64,000 nt of DNA from Georgenia muralis (GTDB taxonomy: Bacteria; Actinomycetota; Actinomycetes; Actinomycetales; Actinomycetaceae), in assembly GCF_003814705.1 (NCBI RefSeq), contig NZ_RKRA01000001.1, forward strand, positions 1,240,001-1,304,000, in the 5' to 3' direction. The translations under genes were made by a program, and so were the position numbers. Below are positions 1-7,403 of the stretch, piece after piece; position 1 is the first letter of the stretch; every line of letters starts with the position of its first letter. The notes beneath the pieces are model-generated. The model saw nothing but the letters and a program-made list of their open reading frames with translations. It had not been told where the DNA came from and did not search any database.

Positions 1-544
1 AACCGGCGTCGATCGCGCGCCGGGAGGCGGCGACGAGCTCCTCGACCACCTCCGGCATCTCCTCGGTCCGCAGCTCCCGCGGGGTGACGAAGGGCCGCGG
101 GGCCTGCCCGGGCAGGCGCAGCTCACCCTCGACGGCGATCGGGCTCGGCGCGACGACGTCGCGCTCGGCGGCGTCGGGTAGGTGGGCCACCCGGCCGCCG
201 TGCATGACCTGCAGGACGATCCGCCCGCCCCGCTCGTGCACGGCGTCGGTGACCGCGCGCCAGCCGGCGGCCTGCTCGTCGGTGGCGATGCCGGGCTGGC
301 CCGGGTAGGTCTTCGCGCGCTCGCTCGGGTAGGTGCCTTCCGCCACGATCAGGCCCGTCGAGGCGCGGTCGGCGTAGTAGCGGGCCATCGCGGCCGTGGG
401 GACACCCGCGGCGGTGGCGCGGCGCCGGGTGAGCGGGGCCATGACGACCCGGTTGGGCAGGGTGAGGCGGCCCAGTGTCAGCGGGGCGAAGAGGTCCACC
501 TCGGCGACGACGGCACCGGACGGTGTTGTCTGGGATTCGGTCAT
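1..544 (-). CDS. Old Yellow Enzyme family NADH:flavin oxidoreductase / alkene reductase (C-terminus off window)
   Basis: The reverse strand reads open from an ATG at 544 to the left edge, about 181 residues. The start MTESQTTPSGAVVAEVDLF is followed by the OYE signature LTLGRLTLPNRVVMAPLTRR, then IVLQVMHGGRVAHL, which matches the flavin-contacting 'Q..H.GR' strand of the family. These FMN enzymes use NAD(P)H to reduce activated alkenes such as enones and nitroesters. The catalytic H/N-H pair and Tyr lie beyond the window. It is divergent from the oxidoreductase starting at 679, with about 130 bp between them. Confidence 0.9.
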   Translation of the reverse strand, partial: MTESQTTPSGAVVAEVDLFAPLTLGRLTLPNRVVMAPLTRRRATAAGVPTAAMARYYADRASTGLIVAEGTYPSERAKTYPGQPGIATDEQAAGWRAVTDAVHERGGRIVLQVMHGGRVAHLPDAAERDVVAPSPIAVEGELRLPGQAPRPFVTPRELRTEEMPEVVEELVAASRRAIDAG

Positions 545-678
545 GCAGCGATGCTAAGCCGCTCCGGCGGCGCGAGCGCGTGGCGAACGTCCCCCGGCGG
601 CCCTACCGTGGGTGACGTCTGCAGCACCTCGCGGGCGGCGGGGCGACCCGCAGGCCCCGCGACCACGAGGGGAACGCG

Positions 679-2238
679 ATGGACCTGGACGGGCACACCT
701 CGCTCTGGCTCGACCGGCCGGACCGGCCGGCGTTCCCGCCGCTGCCGCCCGGCCGCACCGTGGACGTGCTCGTCGTCGGGGGCGGGCTCACCGGCCTGAC
801 GACGGCGCTGCTCCTGGCCCGGGCGGGCGCCGACGTCGCCGTGGTCGAGGCGCGCCGGCTCGGCGTCGTCACGACCGGCAACAGCACCGGCAAGGTGACA
901 CTCCTGCAGGGCACGAAGCTCTCCCGCCTCGCGCGACGGCACTCCACCGCCACCATCCAGGCCTACGTCGACGCCAACGCGGAGGGCCAGCAGTGGCTGC
1001 TGCGCTACTGCGCGGACCACGACGTCCCCGTCGAGCGGCGCGCCGCCCTGACCTTCGCGTGGGGCGAGGAGGGGCGCGACGCCGCCGCCGCGGAGTACGA
1101 CGCCGCGCACAACGCCGGCCTGGCGGTGGAGTGGGTGGAGGAGCCCGACCTGCCGTTCGCCACGAACGGGTCGGTCCGGCTGGAAGACCAGGCCCAGCTC
1201 GACACCATGGACGTCGTCGAGGCGCTCGCCCGTGACGTCGAGCGCCACGGCGGCGAGATCTTCGAGGGCTCGCGGGTGACCGGCGTCAGCAGCGGGTCAC
1301 CCTGCGAGGTCACGGTCACCACCGACGACGGCGACGGCGGCACCCGGGAGGTGCGGATCACCGCGGGCCGGGTGGTCCTCGCCACCGGCACCCCGATCCT
1401 CGACCGCGGCGGCTTCTTCGCCCGCCTGGAGCCGCTGCGGTCCTACGCCCTCGCGCTGGACGTGCCCGGTCCCCTGCCCGAGGACATGGCCATCTCCGCC
1501 GAGGAGCCGACCCGGTCGCTGCGCACCGCGCCGGTCACCGGCGGCCGCAAGCTCGTCGTCGGCGGCCAGGGACACCCCGTCGGGCGGGCCGTCTCACCCC
1601 GGGAGCACGTCCTGGAGCTCACCCGGTGGGCGGCCGAGCACTTCCCCGGGGCCCGGCCCACCCACGTGTGGTCGGCGCAGGACTACCGCGGGGCCGACCT
1701 CCTGCCCTCGGTCGGGCCGCTCCTGCCCGGCTCGGACCGCGTGCTCGTCGCGACCGGCTACGACAAGTGGGGCCTGGCGACAGGGGTCGCCGCGGGACTG
1801 GCGATCTCCGGCACGATCCTGGGCGGGCACCTGCCGTGGGCGCACACCGTGCGCACCTGGCGCGGGGCCGAGATCTTCGGCGTCGACCGGGCGGTCCGGC
1901 TCAACGCCTCGGTCGCAGCCCGGTTCGCCGCGGACTGGTTCAGCCCACGCGTGCACTCCTCGGCGGTGCGGCCGCCGGAGGGGCAGGGCCGCGTCGAGCT
2001 CGACGGCGTGCGGCGGGTGGCCTCGAGCACGGTCGGGGGCCGCACGCGCCGGGTGTCGGCGGTGTGCACGCACCGCGGCGGCGTGGTGACGTGGAACGAC
2101 GCCGACTGCACCTGGGACTGCCCACTGCACGGCTCCCGGTTCGACGCGGCCGGGCGGGTCCTGGAGGGTCCGGCCACCGAGCCGCTGCCCGAGCGCCGCG
2201 ACGTCCCGGGGCAATCCGCCGGGCCGGGCGGGACCTGA
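679..2238 (+). CDS. FAD-dependent oxidoreductase with C-terminal Rieske [2Fe-2S] domain (YhfW-like)
   Basis: A 519-residue protein. The N-terminus has a DAO-type FAD-binding fold with GxGxxG in VLVVGGGLTGLTTALLLARA (about residues 30-50), then the family's NSTGKVTLLQG segment. The C-terminus is a Rieske domain with C462-x-H464 and C481-x2-H484, a 16-residue spacing typical of the family. Such proteins oxidise an amine or similar substrate on FAD and pass electrons through the iron-sulfur centre; the substrate cannot be told from sequence. The ATG at 679 follows GGGGAACGCG, a modest RBS. It converges on the ferredoxin-like gene, with a hairpin between them. Confidence 0.88.
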   Translation: MDLDGHTSLWLDRPDRPAFPPLPPGRTVDVLVVGGGLTGLTTALLLARAGADVAVVEARRLGVVTTGNSTGKVTLLQGTKLSRLARRHSTATIQAYVDANAEGQQWLLRYCADHDVPVERRAALTFAWGEEGRDAAAAEYDAAHNAGLAVEWVEEPDLPFATNGSVRLEDQAQLDTMDVVEALARDVERHGGEIFEGSRVTGVSSGSPCEVTVTTDDGDGGTREVRITAGRVVLATGTPILDRGGFFARLEPLRSYALALDVPGPLPEDMAISAEEPTRSLRTAPVTGGRKLVVGGQGHPVGRAVSPREHVLELTRWAAEHFPGARPTHVWSAQDYRGADLLPSVGPLLPGSDRVLVATGYDKWGLATGVAAGLAISGTILGGHLPWAHTVRTWRGAEIFGVDRAVRLNASVAARFAADWFSPRVHSSAVRPPEGQGRVELDGVRRVASSTVGGRTRRVSAVCTHRGGVVTWNDADCTWDCPLHGSRFDAAGRVLEGPATEPLPERRDVPGQSAGPGGT

Positions 2239-2280
2239 CTGCACCACCCGAACGGCCGGCACCCGGCCGCGCCGCGACCA

Positions 2281-2321
2281 GGTCGCCGATCTGGTCGCGA
2301 GCAGCGGCCAGATCGGCAACC
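2281..2321. terminator. Hairpin between convergent genes (likely bidirectional terminator)
   Basis: Arms 2281-2294 (ggtcgccgatctgg) and 2308-2321 (ccagatcggcaacc) pair over 14 positions with one mismatch around a 13-nt loop. It sits between two convergent genes and has no U-tract, as is usual in high-GC actinobacteria. Confidence 0.6.
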
Positions 2322-2377
2322 TCGCCGGCTGACTGCTGGGGCCGCCGGCTGACTGCGGAGGTCCGTCGCTCCGGGTG

Positions 2378-2785
2378 TCAGGCAGGGTGGGGCGACGTGC
2401 CGTCGGCGTCAGCATCTCGCTCGAGGGCATGTGACTCGAGCGCCGGTGGCAGCAGCGCCCGCCCGGGACCGCCGGCGCGCAACCACGACTCCAGCTCCGC
2501 GGTCGCGTCGTCCCCGGCGAGCCGCTCGAACCACACGGGGGTCGCCCCCGACCGGCGGCAGCCGGCTGTCGGGCGCGCGACCACGACGTCGCCGCGCTCG
2601 CACTCGTCCAGGCAGTCGACGAACGTCAGCCGGGCCACGCCGTCGTCGGCCAGGCGGCGCAGCCGCTCCGCCTGCCCACCGGGGAGCGGGTCACGGTGGC
2701 CGAGCGTCTCCCCGGCGCACAGCGCGCACGCCGTCAGCCCCGGGGGGTCGGGGGTCGGCTCGACGATCGCGGGGTCGGTGCGCAC
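2378..2785 (-). CDS. (2Fe-2S) ferredoxin-like thioredoxin-fold protein
   Basis: A 135-residue protein beginning MRTDPAIVEPTPDPPGLTAC. Cysteines occur as CALC at the N-terminal side and CLDEC in the middle, inside RLTFVDCLDECERGDVVVAR. That pattern (two cysteines, about 30-40 residues, then C-x3-C followed by a hydrophobic 'DVVVAR' strand) is typical of small actinobacterial ferredoxin-like proteins related to the NuoE thioredoxin fold. The downstream half is more variable. An electron-transfer role is inferred from family only. It may work with the neighbouring Rieske oxidoreductase, but they are convergent, so not co-transcribed. Confidence 0.6.
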   Translation of the reverse strand: MRTDPAIVEPTPDPPGLTACALCAGETLGHRDPLPGGQAERLRRLADDGVARLTFVDCLDECERGDVVVARPTAGCRRSGATPVWFERLAGDDATAELESWLRAGGPGRALLPPALESHALERDADADGTSPHPA

Positions 2786-2870
2786 CGGAGCACATTACGC
2801 GGTGCAGACCTGGGGAGACGACACCGCCGGAGCCGCCGGCACGGCCGGGACGTCGCGGCCCCCCACACCC

Positions 2871-3830
2871 TCAGCGGGCTGCGCCGACAGCGCGCACGAC
2901 GGACGACGCGGTCGGCACCGCCACCGGGTCGCGGCGCGGGTCGGCGTCGGGGGCGGGTTCCGGGTACGGCGCCGGCCGTGTCCGGGCACCCGGCGTCGTC
3001 GCGCCCACCGCCAGGCCGCCGAGGGCGATCACCATCCCGGCGAGCTGGCCCGCCGTGAGCGCCTCACCCAGGGCGACCCAGCCCACGACCGTCGCGACCA
3101 CCGGGCTGAGGAGGCCGAGGAAGGACACGGCGGCGACCGGGAGCCGCTCGAGCCCGCGGAACCACAGCGCGTACGCCGCGGCCGTGCCGACCACGCCGAG
3201 GTAGGCGAAACCGCCCACGTTCTGCGCCGTGAGCCCCGCGGGGAGTCCCTCGACCGCGAGCACCACCGGCACGAGGGCCAGACCGCCCGCGGCGAGCTGC
3301 CACCCCGTGAAGGTCAGCAGCGGGACGGGCCTGCCCCACCGTCGGGTGAGCACCATGCCCAGCGCCACGCAGACCGTGCCGGCAAGCCCGGCGGCAAGAC
3401 CCGCGCCGTCCAGGCGCGCGTCGGCACGCAGCACGAGCAGGGCGATGCCCGTCACGCCGGCGAGTCCGGCCAGGGCGGTGCGGAGGCGGACCCGCTCGGC
3501 GAGCAGGGCCGCGGCGAGCCCGGCCACCACCAGTGGCTGGACGGCGCCGAGAGTCGCCGCCACCCCGCCGGGCAGACGGTAGGCGGCGACGAAGAGCAGC
3601 GCGAAGAACGCCCCGATGTTGAGGGTGCCGAGGACGGCCGCTCGCCACCACCACGACCCGTGCGGGAGCCGGTGCCCGATGGCGAGGAGGACGAGCCCCG
3701 CGGGCAGCGCCCGCAGCATCGCGGCCAGGAGCGGTCGGTCCTCGGGCAGCCACTGGGTCGTGACCGCATAGGTGGTCCCCCAGACGGCCGGCGCCAGTGC
3801 GGTGAGGAGGACGGTGCGAACGGTCGACAT
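2871..3830 (-). CDS. EamA/DMT-family drug or metabolite exporter
   Basis: About 319 residues forming ten predicted membrane helices in two EamA halves (for example LLTALAPAVWGTTYAVTTQW and the terminal LAGMVIALGGLAVGATTPG). The arginine/proline-rich tail is cytoplasmic. The ATG at 3830 is chosen because GGAGGAGGGGC precedes it. The open frame runs further up to 3968, but that extension (MVWAVFSRWRVPQPC...) has no membrane character and reaches the operator region. The gene is divergent from a MarR regulator; the shared promoter region holds two MarR-type inverted repeats, so MarR control of export is likely. The substrate is unknown. Confidence 0.85.
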   Translation of the reverse strand: MSTVRTVLLTALAPAVWGTTYAVTTQWLPEDRPLLAAMLRALPAGLVLLAIGHRLPHGSWWWRAAVLGTLNIGAFFALLFVAAYRLPGGVAATLGAVQPLVVAGLAAALLAERVRLRTALAGLAGVTGIALLVLRADARLDGAGLAAGLAGTVCVALGMVLTRRWGRPVPLLTFTGWQLAAGGLALVPVVLAVEGLPAGLTAQNVGGFAYLGVVGTAAAYALWFRGLERLPVAAVSFLGLLSPVVATVVGWVALGEALTAGQLAGMVIALGGLAVGATTPGARTRPAPYPEPAPDADPRRDPVAVPTASSVVRAVGAAR

Positions 3831-3972
3831 GCCCCTCCTCCACTCCTGCTCGTCGTGGTGAGGTGGCACCGCGGTCCCCGGTACCGGCACCCCGGCGGGC
3901 GCCGGCATCGGCTTGCGACGTCGGCACGGTTGCGGCACTCGCCATCGACTGAAGACGGCCCACACCATTTCT

Positions 3973-3999
3973 CTTAGCTCTAAGATACTTAGAACTAAG
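3973..3999. promoter_or_regulatory. Double inverted-repeat operator of the MarR regulator
   Basis: Two perfect inverted repeats of the form CTTAG-nn-CTAAG lie 15 bp apart centre to centre: CTTAGCTCTAAG (3973-3984) and CTTAGAACTAAG (3988-3999). They form an A/T-rich island in very GC-rich DNA, 35 bp upstream of the MarR start and 142 bp upstream of the divergent exporter start. This spacing and symmetry suit two MarR dimers bound to the shared promoter. Confidence 0.8.
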
Positions 4000-4033
4000 C
4001 GACTGTCAAGAGGTACCGTGCCAGACTGTCGTC

Positions 4034-4522
4034 ATGACGGGTGACGGGGTGGACCGGATCCTCGAGCAGTGGGCACGGGAACGTCCCGAGCTCGACACCG
4101 AGGCGATGGGGATCTTCGGCCGCATCTACCGGATCGCCCGCGCGTCCGGTGACGCGATGGAGGCGACGTACGGGCGCTTCGGCATCACCCGTGCCGACTT
4201 CGACGTCCTCGCCACGCTGCGCCGGTCCGGCGAGCCGTTCGCCCTGACCCCGTCGGCCCTCACCGGGGCACTCATGCTCACCTCCGGCGGCATCACCGGC
4301 CGCGTGGACCGGCTCGAGCGGGCTGGGCTCGTGGCCCGCTCCCCCTCGCCCACGGACCGCCGCGCCCTGCTGGTCACGCTCACCCCGGCCGGCCGGGAGG
4401 TCGTCGACAAGGCGGTCGTGGCGGGGCTGGAGACCCAGCGGTCGCTCCTCGCCGCCCTGCCCCCCGCGCGCCGTCGTGAGCTCGACGGGCTGCTGCGTGA
4501 CCTCCTAGCAGCGGCCGGCTGA
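4034..4522 (+). CDS. MarR family transcriptional regulator
   Basis: A 162-residue protein with a winged helix-turn-helix at about residues 50-120: [20 protein letters not shown], then [20 protein letters not shown] and the wing [20 protein letters not shown]. The DRR...VTLT wing is diagnostic of MarR. It is expected to repress itself and the divergent EamA exporter by binding the paired CTTAG/CTAAG operator, with release by an unidentified ligand. The open frame carries an ATG 12 bp downstream of GTGCCAGACTGTCGTC, with no strong RBS, so the message may be near-leaderless. Confidence 0.9.
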   Translation: MTGDGVDRILEQWARERPELDTEAMGIFGRIYRIARASGDAMEATYGRFGITRADFDVLATLRRSGEPFALTPSALTGALMLTSGGITGRVDRLERAGLVARSPSPTDRRALLVTLTPAGREVVDKAVVAGLETQRSLLAALPPARRRELDGLLRDLLAAAG

Positions 4523-4626
4523 CCACCTGGCCCCACCCACGGCGTCACCCTCCGCCGCACCTCCACCAGCGAGCGGCCGCACCGCCCCGCCGCGACGCCG
4601 CCCCCGTACTGATGGAGGCTGGACCC

Positions 4627-4824
4627 ATGAGCAACCGCCTCGCGGGCGCGACCAGCCCCTACCTGCTCCAGCACAAGGACAACCCCGTCCACTGGCAGGA
4701 GTGGGGGGACGCCGCCTTCGCCGAGGCCCGCGAGCGCGGGGTGCCGATCCTGCTCTCGGTCGGCTACGCCGCCTGCCACTGGTGCCACGAGGTTGAGCCT
4801 TCAACAGCCGTTGGTGGCATCTGA
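4627..4824 (+). pseudogene. 5' remnant of the host DUF255 thioredoxin-domain gene, cut by element integration
   Basis: Sixty-five codons starting [20 protein letters not shown] and running to the active-site motif ACHWCH, after which the frame reads into element DNA ([11 protein letters not shown]) and stops. It matches the first 53 residues of the full-length gene at 21763 but differs at many positions (for example PVHWQEW against PVDWWEW). This is the original chromosomal 5' end, still with its own upstream region. The rest of the gene now lies 17 kb away at the right end of the element. The short product would keep an intact CxxC-like motif but only half a thioredoxin fold, so it is probably non-functional. 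Confidence 0.9.
4765..4789 (+). repeat. attL core (25 bp)
   Basis: Identical to 21901-21925. The core encodes Y-A-A-C-H-W-C-H, the conserved active-site stretch of the DUF255 protein. Counting eight more matched bases beyond one mismatch, similarity extends over 34 bp (4756-4789 against 21892-21925). Confidence 0.88.
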
Positions 4825-4908
4825 CGAAAGCGCAGGTCAGGTCGGGTGCGACGGGCCGCCCCGGTTCAGCCAAGACTGCCCTGGGACACCGATTCCGGAA
4901 CTTCGTGT

Positions 4909-4928
4909 ATCACTCTCGTGCATCACTC
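4909..4928 (+). repeat. Left arm repeat inside the element end
   Basis: The 20-mer atcactctcgtgcatcactc is exactly repeated at 21701-21720, just inside the other end of the element. It contains two direct ATCACTC heptamers 13 bp apart. Position and structure suit integrase arm-type or excisionase binding sites. The rest of 4825-5060 shows no gene. Confidence 0.65.
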
Positions 4929-5062
4929 GGGCACCTCTGCGCTCGTAGTGGCGCCGGGCTGGACCTGGGCTGGACCCTCACGAGTCTTCTCGACAATGGC
5001 CGAGTTCCGTGCGTCGCGGAAGACGGGTGTTTTCGGGAAGTTCCGCGGCTACACATGCGACC

Positions 5063-5100
5063 TGTGTTGCATATCTGCAACACACTCCTAGACTAGTCTC
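5063..5100 (+). promoter_or_regulatory. Leaderless, self-regulated promoter of the toxin-antitoxin operon
   Basis: A perfect inverted repeat TGTGTTGCA-tatc-TGCAACACA (5063-5084) overlaps a -35 element TTGCAT (5067-5072). The -10 TAGACT (5089-5094) follows after 16 bp and lies within a second palindrome AGACTAGTCT (5090-5099). The ATG is at 5101, seven bases after the -10, so the transcript is predicted to be leaderless. The antitoxin's N-terminal HTH is the obvious repressor. Confidence 0.75.
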
Positions 5101-5862
5101 ATGGACCTTGCGGAGCGCATCTCGACGCTGCGCCTCGTGAACGGGCTCAGTGCCCGTCAGCTCGCGGCGCTCGTCGACGTCGCCCCGACGACGGTCACTC
5201 GGATCGAGTCCGGCGCAGTCAGCCCATCGTTCGATCTTGCACAGGAGCTCCTCACCGTCCTGGGAGAGCCGATCGGCTTCACGGGCGTCGCCGACATTGC
5301 GGCGATTGCGGCAGCGCGGTCCGCCCTCGACTCGTCGCTCGCCGTCACGGTCACGCCGGAAGTCGAAGCTTGGCAACAGCGCTGGACTCGGATCGGTCTG
5401 GTCAATGACCAAGGTCGGGTGGTGCCGGGCAAGGAGCCGGATCTGCTGTTCCGCGCCGGCCGGGCCGCCCGGCTCACTCGCCGTCCCGGCGCCGTTGACT
5501 ACAAGACCGGACCGAGTGCGTACGACCTTGCCGGCGCTCTCGACGCGGCCCGGGTCGAGTACGCGCTGACGGGTGACGCCGGGGCGAACCTGTACCGCTC
5601 CAGCGCGGGAGAGAACTGGCCGGTGCTCTACGTCGAGGACGTATCGCGCGCCGCCGCAGCGGCGGGGCTCGTGCCGAAGGAGCCGGGCTCCTTCGGGATG
5701 CGGATCACGCTGATCCCGTTCGACGGCGTGAGTGAGCTTGGCCGGACGGCGATCAACGAGATCTCTGTCGCCGCGCGCGATCAGGTGATCCTTGATGCCT
5801 ACGGCGGCATCGACCGCATGGCCGAGCAGGCCGACATCCTGCTGGGGCGGCGAGTCGCATGA
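5101..5862 (+). CDS. Xre-HTH antitoxin of an AbiE-like (type IV) toxin-antitoxin pair
   Basis: A 253-residue protein. Residues 1-60 are an Xre helix-turn-helix (LRLVNGLSARQLAALVDVAP then TTVTRIESGAVSPSFDLAQE). The remainder resembles the domain that accompanies AbiEii-type nucleotidyltransferases (EYALTGDAGANLYRSS, then VLYVEDVSRAAAAAGLV), which in AbiEi antitoxins binds DNA or counters the toxin. The stop overlaps the toxin ATG by 4 bp (ATGA), so translation is coupled. The promoter carries two palindromes ideally placed for autorepression. Antitoxin function is inferred from the pairing and architecture. Confidence 0.72.
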   Translation: MDLAERISTLRLVNGLSARQLAALVDVAPTTVTRIESGAVSPSFDLAQELLTVLGEPIGFTGVADIAAIAAARSALDSSLAVTVTPEVEAWQQRWTRIGLVNDQGRVVPGKEPDLLFRAGRAARLTRRPGAVDYKTGPSAYDLAGALDAARVEYALTGDAGANLYRSSAGENWPVLYVEDVSRAAAAAGLVPKEPGSFGMRITLIPFDGVSELGRTAINEISVAARDQVILDAYGGIDRMAEQADILLGRRVA

Positions 5863-6707
5863 CGGACTTCCAGGAACCGCGGACCGAGATCGAGTGGAGC
5901 CGTCGCGCGATCATCAACGTCATGGACGTCCTCTCAGTCCATGCCGAGTCGTTGACCTTGGTCGGCGCGCACGCCGTTCTGCTGAGGACGATGGACCTCG
6001 ACGTGCCGCGGATGCCCACGGGCGATGGCGACCTCGGAGTGACGCCCGGCCTGGTCGGCGACTTCCCCAGCATCGAGGCCCTGCTGGCGGACGCCGGTTA
6101 CGAGCACCGCACGACAGCCCGCCCTGGACTGTGGGGCCGGAAGCCGTACGACGAGCCCGACGGCACGCGCTCCTTCCGCGAGAAGATCGACCTGCTCGCT
6201 CCACACGGACTCTCCGGCACGGCGAGTCGGAGCAAGCGAGGCGTTCCAGCACTGCAGCCTGCCCACGGCAAGCTCGCTGTTGGTAACGCTCTCGGCCTCG
6301 AGCTCGCTGCGTTCAACCGATCACTGGTCACGATCACCGACTTCGCCGATCCTCGGCTCACGACCGAGATCCACGTTGCCGAGATCCCCGCGCTCATCCT
6401 GGCCAAGGGCTCGAAGGTCGGTGAACGGCTTCGAGAGCCGCGCAAGGGCCCGGTCCGCGACAAGGACCTCGGCGACCTGTGGCGACTCATGGCGGTTGCT
6501 GACCCGGGCAAGACGGCCGGAGCCATCGCCGAGTATGTGGATGATCCCGAGGTCGGCGTCGCCGTGCGACAGAGCGTCGAGTGGACCGCCGCAGTTCTCC
6601 GCGATCCGGTGAGCCGCGAGCGCGCCAAGTCCACGTTTGACACCTTTGTTGACCCCACCGAGATCGACCTCGTGTTCGACCGATGGCACGACGTGCTGCC
6701 GGGCTGA
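5859..6707 (+). CDS. AbiEii-like nucleotidyltransferase toxin
   Basis: A 282-residue protein with features of the AbiEii/MNT superfamily: a glycine-containing helix (LTLVGAHAVLLRT), an acidic pair in the strand TGDGDLGVTP, and the downstream segment LILAKGSKVGERLREP plus PVRDKDLGDLWRLM, matching the family's Lys and (R)xKDxxDL motifs. AbiEii-type toxins transfer nucleotides to cellular targets such as tRNA and mediate abortive infection. The canonical GG/GS loop is reduced to GAH here, so activity should be tested. It is translationally coupled to the Xre antitoxin and lies near the left end of the mobile element. Confidence 0.72.
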   Translation: MTDFQEPRTEIEWSRRAIINVMDVLSVHAESLTLVGAHAVLLRTMDLDVPRMPTGDGDLGVTPGLVGDFPSIEALLADAGYEHRTTARPGLWGRKPYDEPDGTRSFREKIDLLAPHGLSGTASRSKRGVPALQPAHGKLAVGNALGLELAAFNRSLVTITDFADPRLTTEIHVAEIPALILAKGSKVGERLREPRKGPVRDKDLGDLWRLMAVADPGKTAGAIAEYVDDPEVGVAVRQSVEWTAAVLRDPVSRERAKSTFDTFVDPTEIDLVFDRWHDVLPG

Positions 6708-6743
6708 GTCAACCGAGCGGTCGGTCTACGCGAGAATGACGAG

Positions 6744-7403
6744 GTGACGAAACATCTTCGGACCGCTCTCGCCGAGGCCGCGACGTCCGGGTGGGCTGTG
6801 GGGAGCGCCTCGCTCGACGATCTAAAGCTCGAAGGTCGGTGGCTTCTCAACTGGACGACTCACGAAACCCGAGGACATCCCGAGGGTGCCGACGAACTCC
6901 GCCCCGTACCGAAGGGTGAGGCGAATCCTTCTTCCCTGAGCGCTACCCATGGGACTGGCGAACAGCCGCTTCACACTGATGGGGCGCATCTTCTCAAGCC
7001 AGGCCGGTGGCTACTGCTTGTCTCACCGGAGACATCCAACGTGCCGACACTGTTTTGGCCCTATAACTCCGTCGAGGTCAATGCCCAGGTTGGCGATGCC
7101 CTGCAAGAGGGCTTGTTCACGCTTGTGAGTGGCCCGAAGAGCTTTCTCGCTCCTGCCCGCAGCGTGACGGTGCTTCGGTTCGACGCCGCGTGCATGCGCC
7201 CATCTGACAGTCGGGCAATGACGGCTGCCGAGTTCCTCTCGACTCGGAAGAGCACCGCACTCGAACACATGTGGGACGAGCCGAACACCTTCATGCTGCT
7301 CGATAACCATCGGGTCTTGCATGCGCGCGGTGATGCGAGCGCCGAGCCGGACCGTCTCCTGTACCGGATCGGCTTCGACGTCCCTAAGGCGGCGAAGCGA
7401 TGA
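6744..7403 (+). CDS. TauD/GBBH-fold Fe(II)/2-oxoglutarate dioxygenase-like protein
   Basis: A 219-residue protein with a GTG start in GAGGTGACG. It carries the facial triad of TauD-type dioxygenases: H77-x-D79 in GTGEQPLHTDGAHLL and the distal H193 in LLDNHRVLHARGDA. Arginines follow at +11 (R204) and +15 (R208), the same spacing seen in TauD, where they bind 2-oxoglutarate. The family hydroxylates small molecules or proteins. It is shorter than typical TauD (about 280) and lacks the usual N-terminal region. Its stop overlaps the start of the HEPN/zinc-ribbon gene (ATGA), so the two are made together. The substrate is unknown; a defence or toxin-modifying role is inference. Confidence 0.65.
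   Translation: MTKHLRTALAEAATSGWAVGSASLDDLKLEGRWLLNWTTHETRGHPEGADELRPVPKGEANPSSLSATHGTGEQPLHTDGAHLLKPGRWLLLVSPETSNVPTLFWPYNSVEVNAQVGDALQEGLFTLVSGPKSFLAPARSVTVLRFDAACMRPSDSRAMTAAEFLSTRKSTALEHMWDEPNTFMLLDNHRVLHARGDASAEPDRLLYRIGFDVPKAAKR

Noticed and set aside
3860-3876. T-box-like sequence gaggtggcaccgcggtc on the + strand upstream of the MarR gene
   Set aside because: It matches the antiterminator bulge consensus, but the specifier stem would have to lie in antisense of the EamA gene and there is no aminoacyl-tRNA synthetase or amino-acid gene downstream.
1626-3977. 783-codon open frame on the + strand
   Set aside because: It runs across the Rieske oxidoreductase, the ferredoxin-like gene and the exporter in the wrong frame or strand, without recognisable domains.
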